Under the pieces are notes generated by a model. It was not told where the DNA came from. It searched no databases and was given only the letters and a program-made list of their open reading frames with translations. 35,248 bases of DNA, from positions 1 to 35,248 of the forward strand of contig CAIXPS010000119.1 in NCBI GenBank assembly GCA_903921365.1, in the 5' to 3' direction. Position numbers and translations under genes: made by a program. The stretch comes from an uncultured bacterium (GTDB lineage Bacteria; Chloroflexota; Anaerolineae; J036; Brachytrichaceae). This document shows positions 8,178 through 15,674 of the stretch, in pieces (position 1 is the stretch's first letter; each line of letters starts with the position of its first letter).

Positions 8178-8807
8178 TTAGATCCTCATCCGCGCGATCA
8201 TCGTGCTGACCGCCAGCCCCACCCCGACGACCGGGATGAGCGCAAAGAGCGCGCTGGGCGACACGACAAGAAACAACACCAGAACGGGTAAAACGGTGAA
8301 GTAGGCCGCGCCGACCACAAAGGCAATCGCCGCCGTTAACCAGAAATACTGGCCGCGCACCTTGCCCAGCACGCGCCGGATGGCCTCAGCCACGAGCCCG
8401 CCCATAGCAGGCCCGGCAAAGAGCGTGATGATGATGGCGAACAAGCCGATGTTCCCGATCAGCCGCAACACAACCCCTCCGACGACGCCCAGCGCCAGCG
8501 CCACCAGTGCAACGATGACGTACTGCTCCGGTTTGGCAGTGTAAAACGTGGCGACGCGCGCTTTGACGTAGTAAGGACAGACGTATCCGGTGGGAGTGCG
8601 GCGCGCGTCCTTGGTCATCAGTGGGCGGTTGCACTTGGAGCAGCGCAACGTGGTTGGGGCGGTCGCGACGTATTGGCACTCGATGTCGTACGGACTCGGC
8701 GAAACGCCGGTTGCGGCAGGAATGCCGGTTGCGGCAGGAATGCCGGTTGCGGCAGGAATGCCGGTTGCACCGGACTGCGCGGGAGGTGTGGAGTTCTGCG
8801 TGCTCAT
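8178..8807 (-). CDS. Zinc-ribbon membrane protein of unknown function
   Basis: A 209-residue protein in three parts. The N-terminal region (residues 1-40) has a Pro/Ala/Thr-rich tandem repeat (TGIPAA three times). A likely zinc ribbon follows (LRCSKCNRPLM...YVCPYY, about residues 52-78; only three Cys are seen, so the metal site may be incomplete). The C-terminal half is hydrophobic with four or five transmembrane helices from about residue 95 on. The family is not one I can name; similar ribbon-plus-helices proteins are common and uncharacterised. Its start overlaps the stop of the inositol-phosphatase-like gene in ATGA, which implies coupled translation. Confidence 0.65.
   Translation of the reverse strand: MSTQNSTPPAQSGATGIPAATGIPAATGIPAATGVSPSPYDIECQYVATAPTTLRCSKCNRPLMTKDARRTPTGYVCPYYVKARVATFYTAKPEQYVIVALVALALGVVGGVVLRLIGNIGLFAIIITLFAGPAMGGLVAEAIRRVLGKVRGQYFWLTAAIAFVVGAAYFTVLPVLVLFLVVSPSALFALIPVVGVGLAVSTMIARMRI
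8706..8769. repeat. 18-bp tandem repeat, 3.5 copies, in coding sequence
   Basis: Three identical units of GCCGGTTGCGGCAGGAAT (8706-8759) and a partial fourth. They encode TGIPAA repeats near the N-terminus of the zinc-ribbon membrane protein. Perfect identity suggests recent slippage, and the copy number probably differs between strains. Confidence 0.85.
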
Positions 8808-9670
8808 AATTGTGACTTCTTCAACACGTCAAGCATGGCATTGTGAAGCAACCCGTTGCTGCCCACAATCCTGCCCGACGTCAACATCGTATCCCCACCC
8901 TCATAATCCGTAACGGCGCCGCCGGCTTCGCGGATCAGGACAATCCCCGCCGCAATGTCGTGCGGTTTGATCTTGCTCTCCCAATAGCCGTCCATCTGAC
9001 CCGCCGCCACATAGCACATATCGAGCGCCGCCGAGCCGATGCGGCGGGTGGCCTGCGCTGTGCGCTGAAAGCCGAGGAACTCAGGGACGTTGCTGTCGCT
9101 GGTGTGCGAGTCATACGGGAAACCCGTAATCAGCAGCGAGCGCTTCAAGGTCGCGATGGGTGAGACGCGGATGGGCGCCCCATTGCGCGTGGCGCCATGG
9201 CCGCGCGCCGCTGCAAACATCTCGTCGATGATCGGGCTGTAGACCACGCCGACGGATGGCACGCCGTCGATGAGCAACCCCATGGAAACACAGAAGATGG
9301 AAAACCCGTGCGCGAAGTTGACCGTGCCGTCCAGCGGGTCGATATGCCACTGGTAGGCGGCGGTCGACGTCCGGCTCTTAACCACTTCGTACGCGCCGCC
9401 TTCCTCGCCCACAATGCGATGCTCCGGGAAGTATTTGTTCAACTCACCCACGATGTACTTCTCGGAACGAACATCGTACTCGGTGACCGGGTCGATCTCA
9501 CTGGTTTTGAACTGCAAGGCGGCGCCGCGATTGGCCGCGATGGTGACAACCCCTTCGCGCAGGATCGCGCCGGCGCCGCGCGCAATCGTGATCGCAACGC
9601 TCAGAATGTCGGTGAGCGAGCCATCGACCTCGGACGCCGCTGCAAGGCCTTTATCCGTGATGTTAGTCAT
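8804..9670 (-). CDS. suhB: Inositol-monophosphatase family protein
   Basis: A 288-residue member of the inositol monophosphatase / fructose-1,6-bisphosphatase-like / CysQ superfamily. Motifs in order are GEEGG (residues 88-92), WHIDPLDGTVNFAHG (108-122, Mg2+ ligands D111 and D114) and, near the end, SKIKPHDIAAGIVLIREAGG with the third Asp. All ligands of the lithium-sensitive phosphatase site are therefore present. It probably removes phosphate from inositol-1-phosphate or a related sugar phosphate. I chose the ATG at 9670 because an upstream GTG at 9691 adds only seven non-conserved residues. It is the first gene of a minus-strand unit and diverges from the MFS gene. The gene symbol is by family only. 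Confidence 0.88.
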   Translation of the reverse strand: MTNITDKGLAAASEVDGSLTDILSVAITIARGAGAILREGVVTIAANRGAALQFKTSEIDPVTEYDVRSEKYIVGELNKYFPEHRIVGEEGGAYEVVKSRTSTAAYQWHIDPLDGTVNFAHGFSIFCVSMGLLIDGVPSVGVVYSPIIDEMFAAARGHGATRNGAPIRVSPIATLKRSLLITGFPYDSHTSDSNVPEFLGFQRTAQATRRIGSAALDMCYVAAGQMDGYWESKIKPHDIAAGIVLIREAGGAVTDYEGGDTMLTSGRIVGSNGLLHNAMLDVLKKSQL

Positions 9671-9697
9671 AGAGTCTATTCTACACCGCACAAACCA

Positions 9698-9725
9698 TTG
9701 ACAATATGAGTAATGTTTGTATAAT
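9698..9725 (+). promoter_or_regulatory. Sigma-70 promoter of the MFS gene
   Basis: TTGACA (9698-9703), 16 bases, then TATAAT (9720-9725), both perfect consensus hexamers. Transcription would start near 9732, after the in-frame ATG at 9706, which rules that start out. A 10-base direct repeat, GAGTAATGTT, at 9709-9718 and 9730-9739 (21 bases apart, two helical turns) flanks the -10 box and could be an operator. Confidence 0.8.
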
Positions 9726-9762
9726 GTTGAGTAATGTTAGCGGGTTGTGTGGAGATATAGCA

Positions 9763-11085
9763 ATGGAAAATAACGTCAGTGAGAACAAAGAGCCGATGAT
9801 GGAACGGGTGCATCATAAGATGCACCAGGGAGCCAAGCCGGCGGGCAAGGGGGCGATCGGGTTTATCTTCGCCGCCGTGTTTCTGGATCTGCTCGGCGCC
9901 GGCATCCTGATCCCGGTGCTGCCCTATCTGGTGCGCCAGTACAGCGCCGACGCGTTGACTCTCGGGCTGCTGGCGTTGTCGTTCTCAGCAGCGCAATTCA
10001 TCGCCGCGCCGATTCTAGGCGCGCTCTCAGATCGCTATGGGCGCCGCCCGTTGCTGGTGTTCAGCGTGCTGGGTTCCGGCTTGGCCTATTTCATGTTCGG
10101 GTTGGGCGGGTCGCTGCTCGTGCTCTTCATCGCGCGCATCATCGACGGCCTGACTGGCGGCAATATCTCAATCGCGCAAGCCTACATCGCCGACGTCACG
10201 CCGCCCAAGGATCGCGCCAAGAACTTCGGCTTGATCGGCGCCGCGTTCGGGATGGGCTTTATCTTCGGCCCCGCCCTCGGCGGCGTGCTGAGCAACATCA
10301 GCCTGCAGGCGCCGGCATACGCGGCGGGCATCTTGTCGCTCGTTACCGCCGCATTCGGGTTCTTCGTCCTGCCGGAGTCACTGCCCGTGGCGCAACGCAA
10401 GAGCGGTGTGTTCTCACTGTCCGAGATCAACCCGGTCAAGCAACTGGGCGAGGCGTTCAAGCGCCCCAGCATCCGCATCATCCTGCTGGCGATCTTCGCG
10501 CAGAACTTCGCCTTCAGCGGTTTGCAGACCAACTTTTCGCTGTTCTCACTGGCGCGCTTTAACATGGGCCCGCAGGAAAATGCGCTCGTCTTCACCTTCA
10601 TCGGCGTGGTGGGCGTGATCATGCAGGGCTTCGTCGTGCGCAAGATCGTGAATAAGGTCAGCGACAACATGCTCGCTATTGTGGGATTGACCATCATGGC
10701 CGCCGGTTTCGCACTGACCGCGTTCGCCCCGGCGATCTGGGTGCTATTCCCTGCGCTCGCTGGCGTCTCCATCGGCAGCGCGCTATCCACCCCGACGCTG
10801 ACAAACCTGGTATCGAAACAGGTTTCAGGCCGCGAGCAAGGTTCGATCCTTGGAACAACGCAGTCGGTGAATGCGCTCACCCGCGTGTTTGGGCCGGTCT
10901 GGGCAGGCGCAACCTTCGACACGATGGGCGCGGCTTCACCATACTGGACCGGCGCGCTTTGGCTCGTCGCCGCGGCGGTGATCGTACTGACGGTTAAAAC
11001 GACCAGGACGCCGGCGCGCGAACAGGCGCCCACGATGGGCAGTGGGCAGCCCGAGAGGGTGAGTTCGGCAGTGTCGGGGAAGTAG
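9763..11085 (+). CDS. MFS transporter, TetA-like multidrug/tetracycline efflux family
   Basis: A 440-residue, 12-helix major facilitator. After a 50-residue charged cytoplasmic N-terminus, helix 1 holds FLDLLGAGILIPVLPYLVRQY. The motif A loop GALSDRYGRRPLL is at about residues 86-98 and FIARIIDGLTGGNISIAQAYIADVTPP follows in helices 4-5, a TetA-branch signature. It would export a small hydrophobic compound in exchange for protons; sequence alone does not distinguish tetracycline from other substrates. The ATG at 9763 has GGAGA 8 bases upstream and lies downstream of the expected transcript start, so it is preferred over the ATG at 9706. The direct repeat around the -10 box suggests repression by a regulator not encoded here. 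The C-terminal tail is poorly conserved. Confidence 0.9.
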   Translation: MENNVSENKEPMMERVHHKMHQGAKPAGKGAIGFIFAAVFLDLLGAGILIPVLPYLVRQYSADALTLGLLALSFSAAQFIAAPILGALSDRYGRRPLLVFSVLGSGLAYFMFGLGGSLLVLFIARIIDGLTGGNISIAQAYIADVTPPKDRAKNFGLIGAAFGMGFIFGPALGGVLSNISLQAPAYAAGILSLVTAAFGFFVLPESLPVAQRKSGVFSLSEINPVKQLGEAFKRPSIRIILLAIFAQNFAFSGLQTNFSLFSLARFNMGPQENALVFTFIGVVGVIMQGFVVRKIVNKVSDNMLAIVGLTIMAAGFALTAFAPAIWVLFPALAGVSIGSALSTPTLTNLVSKQVSGREQGSILGTTQSVNALTRVFGPVWAGATFDTMGAASPYWTGALWLVAAAVIVLTVKTTRTPAREQAPTMGSGQPERVSSAVSGK

Positions 11086-11156
11086 CTGATTTGCGCTAAT
11101 ATCCATCCAATGACACAGATCGCGCGCACCCTTGCCTCCCATTTTGAGGCGATAGG

Positions 11157-11603
11157 ATGAAAATCATCGCCCAGCGCGTCACACGCGCGTCCGTCACCGT
11201 CGAAGGTCGCGTAACCGGCGCCATCGATCATGGCTTGTTGCTGCTCGTCGGCGTGACACACACCGACACGCGCGCCAACGCCGACTGGCTGGCGCGCAAG
11301 ATCGCCTCGCTGCGGGTGTTCCGCGCGCTTGACGGCCCCTCACACTTCGACCGGTCGGTCATAGAGATCGGCGGCGCGATCCTAGTCGTATCGCAATTCA
11401 CGCTGTACGGCGACAGTCGCAAGGGTCGCCGCCCCGACTTCACCCAGGCCGCCAAACCCGACCTGGCAGCCCCGCTGATCGACTACTTCTGCGACCAACT
11501 GCGCGCCCAAGGCATCCGCGTCGAGACCGGCGTCTTCGGCGCCGACATGCTGGTGGATTTGGAGAATGACGGGCCGGTGACGCTGGTGTTGGAGAGGGCG
11601 TAG
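11157..11603 (+). CDS. dtd: D-aminoacyl-tRNA deacylase
   Basis: A 148-residue protein of the usual Dtd length. It starts [17 protein letters not shown], has the catalytic-region motif [17 protein letters not shown] at residues 79-95, and has the Gly-cis-Pro chiral-selection motif in NDGPVTL (137-143). It hydrolyses D-amino acids mischarged onto tRNA (and glycine from tRNA-Ala), recycling the tRNA in the cytosol. AGG precedes the ATG within TTGAGGCGATAGGATG. It follows the MFS gene after 71 bases and may have its own promoter. This is an ordinary housekeeping gene with nothing unusual. Confidence 0.96.
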   Translation: MKIIAQRVTRASVTVEGRVTGAIDHGLLLLVGVTHTDTRANADWLARKIASLRVFRALDGPSHFDRSVIEIGGAILVVSQFTLYGDSRKGRRPDFTQAAKPDLAAPLIDYFCDQLRAQGIRVETGVFGADMLVDLENDGPVTLVLERA

Positions 11604-11664
11604 GGGAGAGGAGGAGAGGAGAGAATACCATGTAATTTTGGCTATGGTGGGAAAATTTGCAAGG

Positions 11665-11680
11665 TATAATCAGCTTCATG
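11665..11680 (+). promoter_or_regulatory. -10 box placed for leaderless transcription of the ATPase gene
   Basis: TATAAT (11665-11670) lies 7 bases before the ATG at 11678, exactly where transcription would begin. No Shine-Dalgarno sequence is present. No good -35 box is seen. Confidence 0.5.
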
Positions 11681-12823
11681 ATATCGCGTGACCGTCTCCA
11701 GCAGCAAATTGCGAATGCGTTGGAACGCAGTCGTGTGGTGGCGCTCATCGGCCCGCGCCAATGTGGCAAGACCACCCTGGCGCGTCAGTTTGTCCCGGCG
11801 AATTCAATCAACTACTTCGACCTTGAAGACCCGCGCGCAGAAGCCCGCCTGAGTGAGCCGATGTCGGCACTGGAAGAGTTGACGGGACTGATCGTGATCG
11901 ACGAAGTACAGCGTAAGCCCGATTTATTTCCCGTGTTGCGCGTGTTGGCGGATCGCGTGCCATTGCCTGCGCGCTTTCTGGTGCTGGGCAGCGCCACGCT
12001 GAATTGGTTGCAACAATCCTCAGAGTCGCTGGCAGGGCGGTTGGAAGTCATTGAGATGGGCGGCTTTGGCCTGAATGAAGTGGGCTCTTCTGCGCTTTCG
12101 ACGCTCTGGCTGCGCGGCGGGTTGCCGCCCTCATTTCTGGCTGCCAGTGATGGCGATAGCATGGTTTGGCGCAATCAGTTTGTCAACGCGGTAGTGGAGC
12201 GGGATCTGCCCATGCTGGGCGTTGGCGCTCCTGCTGCTCTGCTGCGCCGGTTCTGGAACATGCTGGCGCATTATCACGGGCAGACGTGGAATGCCACAGA
12301 GATATCGACGGCATTGCAGATCGGGCAGAAAGCCACGCGCCATTACCTCGACGCGCTTGAGGGCGTGCACATGGTGCGCCAGTTGCAACCCTGGTTCGAG
12401 AACCTGGGCAAGCGCCAGTTGAAGTCGCCCAAAATCTACATCCGTGACAGCGGTCTATATCATGCGCTGATGGCTATCGGCACGGAATTCGAATTGTTGA
12501 ACCATCCCAAATCAGGCGCTTCGTGGGAAGGATATGCGATGGAAGAGGTGATTCGCGCGTTATCTCTGCGACAGGTATATTACTGGGGCACAAGCGGCGG
12601 CGCGGAACTGGACCTTTTCGCGTTACACGAGGGTAAACGAATCGGCATCGAGTTCAAGCGCGTGGACGCACCCCGCCTGACGCCCTCGATGCGCAGCGCG
12701 TTGAGCGACCTCAAGCTCGATAAGTTGCTCGTCATCTATCCCGGCTCTTTGCGCTATCCGATCGCCGAGCGCGTTGAGGCCGTGCCGCTCACCCTGCTGG
12801 CATCCCCGGATTTCGCGCACTGA
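11678..12823 (+). CDS. AAA ATPase with DUF4143 C-terminal domain
   Basis: A 381-residue protein. The P-loop GPRQCGKT (residues 25-32) and Walker B LIVIDEVQ (71-78) belong to the AAA_14 domain that starts by convention with a short helix (ISRDRLQQQIANALE). A middle winged-helix-like region follows, and the C-terminal DUF4143 holds GGAELDLF...GIEFKRV, resembling the E/D...ExK core of a PD-(D/E)XK nuclease fold. These proteins are widespread, highly variable and of unsettled function; some behave as mobile accessory genes. The first in-frame start (TTG at 11657) lies before the -10 box, so I prefer the ATG at 11678. It stands alone, with a toxin-antitoxin pair downstream. Confidence 0.85.
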   Translation: MISRDRLQQQIANALERSRVVALIGPRQCGKTTLARQFVPANSINYFDLEDPRAEARLSEPMSALEELTGLIVIDEVQRKPDLFPVLRVLADRVPLPARFLVLGSATLNWLQQSSESLAGRLEVIEMGGFGLNEVGSSALSTLWLRGGLPPSFLAASDGDSMVWRNQFVNAVVERDLPMLGVGAPAALLRRFWNMLAHYHGQTWNATEISTALQIGQKATRHYLDALEGVHMVRQLQPWFENLGKRQLKSPKIYIRDSGLYHALMAIGTEFELLNHPKSGASWEGYAMEEVIRALSLRQVYYWGTSGGAELDLFALHEGKRIGIEFKRVDAPRLTPSMRSALSDLKLDKLLVIYPGSLRYPIAERVEAVPLTLLASPDFAH

Positions 12824-12923
12824 TCGCGTTTTTATTTTGTTACAGTCGCGGATGCTCCGACACTCGGCGTCTATGCAGATCATTGAGGGTGTAACACTTA
12901 CAGAAATCTGGGAGAATAGACCG

Positions 12924-13157
12924 ATGGTTGATTGGAACGAACATATCGTAATCGATCCGGCAATCCTGGTAGGCAAGCCGGTGATAAAAGGGACGCGCCT
13001 GGCGGTGGAGTTTATCATTAGCTTACTCGCACAAGGGTGGACGGAGTCAGAAATACTGCGAAATTACCCTGGCCTTACGCATGATGAGGTATTGGCTTGT
13101 CTGGGTTACGCGGGCGCCATACTGGGCGCAGAGAAAGTCTATCCCATTCCAGCTTAA
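12924..13157 (+). CDS. DUF433 antitoxin
   Basis: A 77-residue protein with the DUF433 signature GKPVIKGTRLAVEFII (residues 17-32) followed by a helix-turn-helix-like ESEILRNYPGLTHDEVLACL. DUF433 proteins are small DNA-binding antitoxins, typically encoded directly before a DUF5615 PIN-like toxin, as here. GGGAG at 12910-12914 lies 9 bases before the ATG and decides this start against longer upstream readings. The toxin gene follows after 17 bases. It would neutralise the toxin and probably repress its own operon. Confidence 0.9.
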   Translation: MVDWNEHIVIDPAILVGKPVIKGTRLAVEFIISLLAQGWTESEILRNYPGLTHDEVLACLGYAGAILGAEKVYPIPA

Positions 13158-13174
13158 CACTTGTCTGAGGAGCC

Positions 13175-13528
13175 ATGCGATTTCTTGCCAACGAGAATTT
13201 TCCGCTTGATGCCGTAGAAGCGCTACGAACACTTGGTCACGATGTCGCGTGGATACGCACAGAAGCGCCCGGTATTAGTGATGTGGTTGTGCTTTCCCGT
13301 GCACAACAAGATTCTCGCATCCTATTAACTTTTGACAAAGACTTCGGAGAGTTGGCTTATCGCTCGAACCTGCCCGCAACGTGCGGTATTATTCTGTTTC
13401 GCATTGCCACTCCGTCATCGATGGAAGTAGCCAGGAAAGTCGTGTCTGTTATTGAATTACGCTCCGACTGGGCAGGCGCCTTTTCGGTCGTTGAAGCGCA
13501 TCGAATTCGTACGCGACCACTCCCATAA
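13175..13528 (+). CDS. DUF5615 PIN-like toxin
   Basis: A 117-residue PIN-like nuclease. It starts MRFLANENFPLDAVEALRTL with an acidic site at E7. D36 and TFDKDFGELAY (D54, D56) give further acidic positions of the metal-binding centre. It should be an RNase restrained by the preceding DUF433 protein. GAGGAG lies 4-5 bases upstream of the ATG. The gene ends 32 bases from a truncated enolase-superfamily gene on the other strand, so arrival of this module may have removed the rest of that gene. Confidence 0.88.
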   Translation: MRFLANENFPLDAVEALRTLGHDVAWIRTEAPGISDVVVLSRAQQDSRILLTFDKDFGELAYRSNLPATCGIILFRIATPSSMEVARKVVSVIELRSDWAGAFSVVEAHRIRTRPLP

Positions 13529-13560
13529 GCCATCCTCACCTCCGTACAATGAGCATTGTC

Positions 13561-13668
13561 TTAGATGGCGCCATCGGCCTTGATCGCCCGGATTCCGCCG
13601 ACGATCCACTGGTTCTCCGGTTCGTGAATGCGGCTGAGGCACAGCATGCGGACGTCTGTTATTTTCAT
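13561..13668 (-). pseudogene. Truncated enolase-superfamily (mandelate racemase-like) N-terminus
   Basis: The frame from the ATG at 13668 reads MKITDVRMLCLSRIHEPENQ and continues to IKADGAI before a TAA, 35 residues in all. It matches the start of the capping domain of mandelate racemase/sugar-acid dehydratase proteins, which are usually about 380-400 residues; the barrel and all catalytic residues are missing. The ATG overlaps the stop of the 658-residue gene in ATGA, as in an intact operon. The deletion end abuts the toxin-antitoxin module. It suggests that the sugar cluster once included a sugar-acid dehydratase. Confidence 0.7.
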
Positions 13669-15641
13669 TTGTATGACGCCTGATTGACATAACGGCGCAT
13701 GCCCAGCGTGAGTGTGATCTCCGTTGCCGGAGGCAAGCACACCCGCACATGCTTACCGCCAATCTCCTGCGTTGCCGTCTCCGGCAATGGATCAGGCGGG
13801 TAATAAGGGCTGGCGCCATATTCGTATTTCGCTTCGGCGCCAGGATATCGGCTAGCTGGCGCGCGCCGCGTGTACTGAACCGACTCAAAGGCATGCTCGC
13901 CAAAGCTGCCAGCCTGAGCCAGCACGGTGCGGGACTCAATGGGGCTGGTGTTGACAAAAGTAACCGTGATCTGCTCAGCCGACACCTGCGTCACCAACGC
14001 GGCGACATCGGGCGGCAGCCCGGGTCGATTGCGTTCTGCATCAAAATATCGCAGCGGCGCGATGAACAGCCCACCGTTGTAAATGATCTGCGGCGCGCCG
14101 AGTGTCAACTGCAACAAAGCCTCAGTTGTGATCGGGTTATGCTCCTGCCAGTGATGAATCGACACGCGGTCGAAATCCGCAGTGTCTGCGCGAATCTGGT
14201 CCAGATGCCAATGCGCCATACCCAGCGCCGCGCGCATAGCCGCTTCTGGATAACCCGGGTTGCGTCCGGCCAGGAACTCGATCCAGGGCTGTTCGTGCCC
14301 GGCGTCCTCCTTGTCCTTGAACGCATAGATGCGTCGCCAGTCGTAACCGCTTTTATCGCGAAGATCGAGCAACGTCGACCAGTCGGCGGCAGCGCCAGTC
14401 AGTGCCCAGAGCGCAACCGGATACACCGGCGACATGGGTTGATGGTCAAACCAGCCGCCATCGCCATAGCGGTACGGCACGACAAAAGTCTCGCCGCTGG
14501 TTTCGGCAAGCGCATATTCCACGTTCAGCCAGTGCTGGCGCAGACTCATCGCCAGATCAGTAAAGCGACGTATTTCACCCAATGCCATGATGCGATCCTG
14601 TTGCCCGCGCGCCAGGTCGAGATGCTGTTGATCATTCGTCAGCAGCAGACAGGCCTGCCCGGCGCACAGCGCCGCCGCTTGCAGGTTGTAAAAACCGTGC
14701 GGCCAGTTCCAGCCGTATAACCCTCCATACCACTTGCCATCCACGTATTCCCCTACGGCGCCCGACAGCCCGACATTGTCCGGAATCAGCCCGCCATTGG
14801 CCTGCGCACGCTCGCGCCAGCCCTGCACATAGCGCAGAATCCAGCGCCGATACTTGTCATCGCCCGTGAGCAGCGCGACGTTGGCGATGAGCGTGCACAC
14901 CCCTAGATTCGCGCCTACGTCGCCCTGGCTATACGCGCGTTCCATCGCCTGACCCATGCGCCGGGCATTGGCCGGATCTTTCAGGTCCTCCACGCTGTCA
15001 ATGCCGGGCACGTTCTGGAAGGGCAACCCATAGACCGACATGCCTTTGCTCCAGCCGTAACTCGAGGGCGAGCCATCGTCATTCACGCCCCAGCGCGGGC
15101 CGCCGCTGCCGTTGTGCGGCGCGCGGATGATGTTTTTCTCCTCGTCATAATTCGGCGCCTCGGGGTCTTCATTGAGGAAGAAGCCCGCAAAGCGGCGCGC
15201 GCGTTCAACCAGCTTTGGATTATCTGGATCGGCCAGACAAAGCAGATAGAAATACAGGTAACTCTCGGACTGGTGAAACTGGTCGTATCCGCGCTCGTAC
15301 TCTTTGTAGACGTTGCCCAGGCGCGTGGTCTGGCGCGTGATCGCCTCCCATTGCTGATGCGCCAGCGGCAACAGTTCATCCGCGCCACCGAGCAGATACA
15401 GCAGCGGGAAATTGTAGAAGCTCTCGTAAAAGTCATCGGCGCCGTCGCGGCTGTTGAGCTGACTGCCCCAGATCAACTCGTGCTGGCGCTCGCCACTGGC
15501 ATGCGTGTACTTATCGAGATACGGATGCACTGCCGCCGAGAGCACGTCGAACAGCTTGCGCTGCAAAATCGCCCATGTTGGCGGATTAAGCGACGGGACA
15601 GATGCCGTGATTGTGGGGATCGGGTCAATAGCCATTGACAT
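13665..15641 (-). CDS. Large unknown protein, probable helical-barrel carbohydrate enzyme
   Basis: A 658-residue soluble protein that I cannot assign to a named family. The body (residues 30-520) is rich in repeated helices with aromatic and acidic clusters such as FYESFYNFPLLYLLGG, YDQFHQSESYLYFYLLCLAD and YGGLYGWNWPHGFYNLQ. This is the texture of an (alpha/alpha) toroid glycosidase or lyase. The last ~110 residues look like a beta-sandwich (VTVTFVNTSPIESRTVLAQ). No signal peptide is visible. It follows the GH127-like gene by 33 bases and overlaps the truncated enolase-superfamily gene, so it belongs to a sugar-degradation operon. An AAGGA lies 8 bases before the second ATG (15635), which may be the true start. 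The reaction is unknown. Confidence 0.75.
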   Translation of the reverse strand: MSMAIDPIPTITASVPSLNPPTWAILQRKLFDVLSAAVHPYLDKYTHASGERQHELIWGSQLNSRDGADDFYESFYNFPLLYLLGGADELLPLAHQQWEAITRQTTRLGNVYKEYERGYDQFHQSESYLYFYLLCLADPDNPKLVERARRFAGFFLNEDPEAPNYDEEKNIIRAPHNGSGGPRWGVNDDGSPSSYGWSKGMSVYGLPFQNVPGIDSVEDLKDPANARRMGQAMERAYSQGDVGANLGVCTLIANVALLTGDDKYRRWILRYVQGWRERAQANGGLIPDNVGLSGAVGEYVDGKWYGGLYGWNWPHGFYNLQAAALCAGQACLLLTNDQQHLDLARGQQDRIMALGEIRRFTDLAMSLRQHWLNVEYALAETSGETFVVPYRYGDGGWFDHQPMSPVYPVALWALTGAAADWSTLLDLRDKSGYDWRRIYAFKDKEDAGHEQPWIEFLAGRNPGYPEAAMRAALGMAHWHLDQIRADTADFDRVSIHHWQEHNPITTEALLQLTLGAPQIIYNGGLFIAPLRYFDAERNRPGLPPDVAALVTQVSAEQITVTFVNTSPIESRTVLAQAGSFGEHAFESVQYTRRAPASRYPGAEAKYEYGASPYYPPDPLPETATQEIGGKHVRVCLPPATEITLTLGMRRYVNQASYK

Positions 15642-15674
15642 ATTCCTTTTGCTTCTTGTTTCTGACTATTGATT

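Noticed and set aside
8590-8809. Plus-strand frames through the MPVAAG tandem repeats
   Set aside because: They are shadows of the minus-strand zinc-ribbon gene; the repeat is read in all frames, and the minus strand has the cysteine motif and membrane helices.
9706-9762. Earlier ATG of the MFS gene at 9706
   Set aside because: It lies between the -35 and -10 boxes of a near-perfect promoter and so upstream of the expected transcript start.
10182-11261. Long minus-strand open frame opposite the MFS gene
   Set aside because: Its composition is typical of the antisense of a GC-rich membrane gene; the plus frame carries the full MFS signature and promoter.
13749-14720. A 323-codon plus-strand open frame opposite the 658-residue gene
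   Set aside because: No domain or ribosome-binding site, and antisense codon bias explains it.
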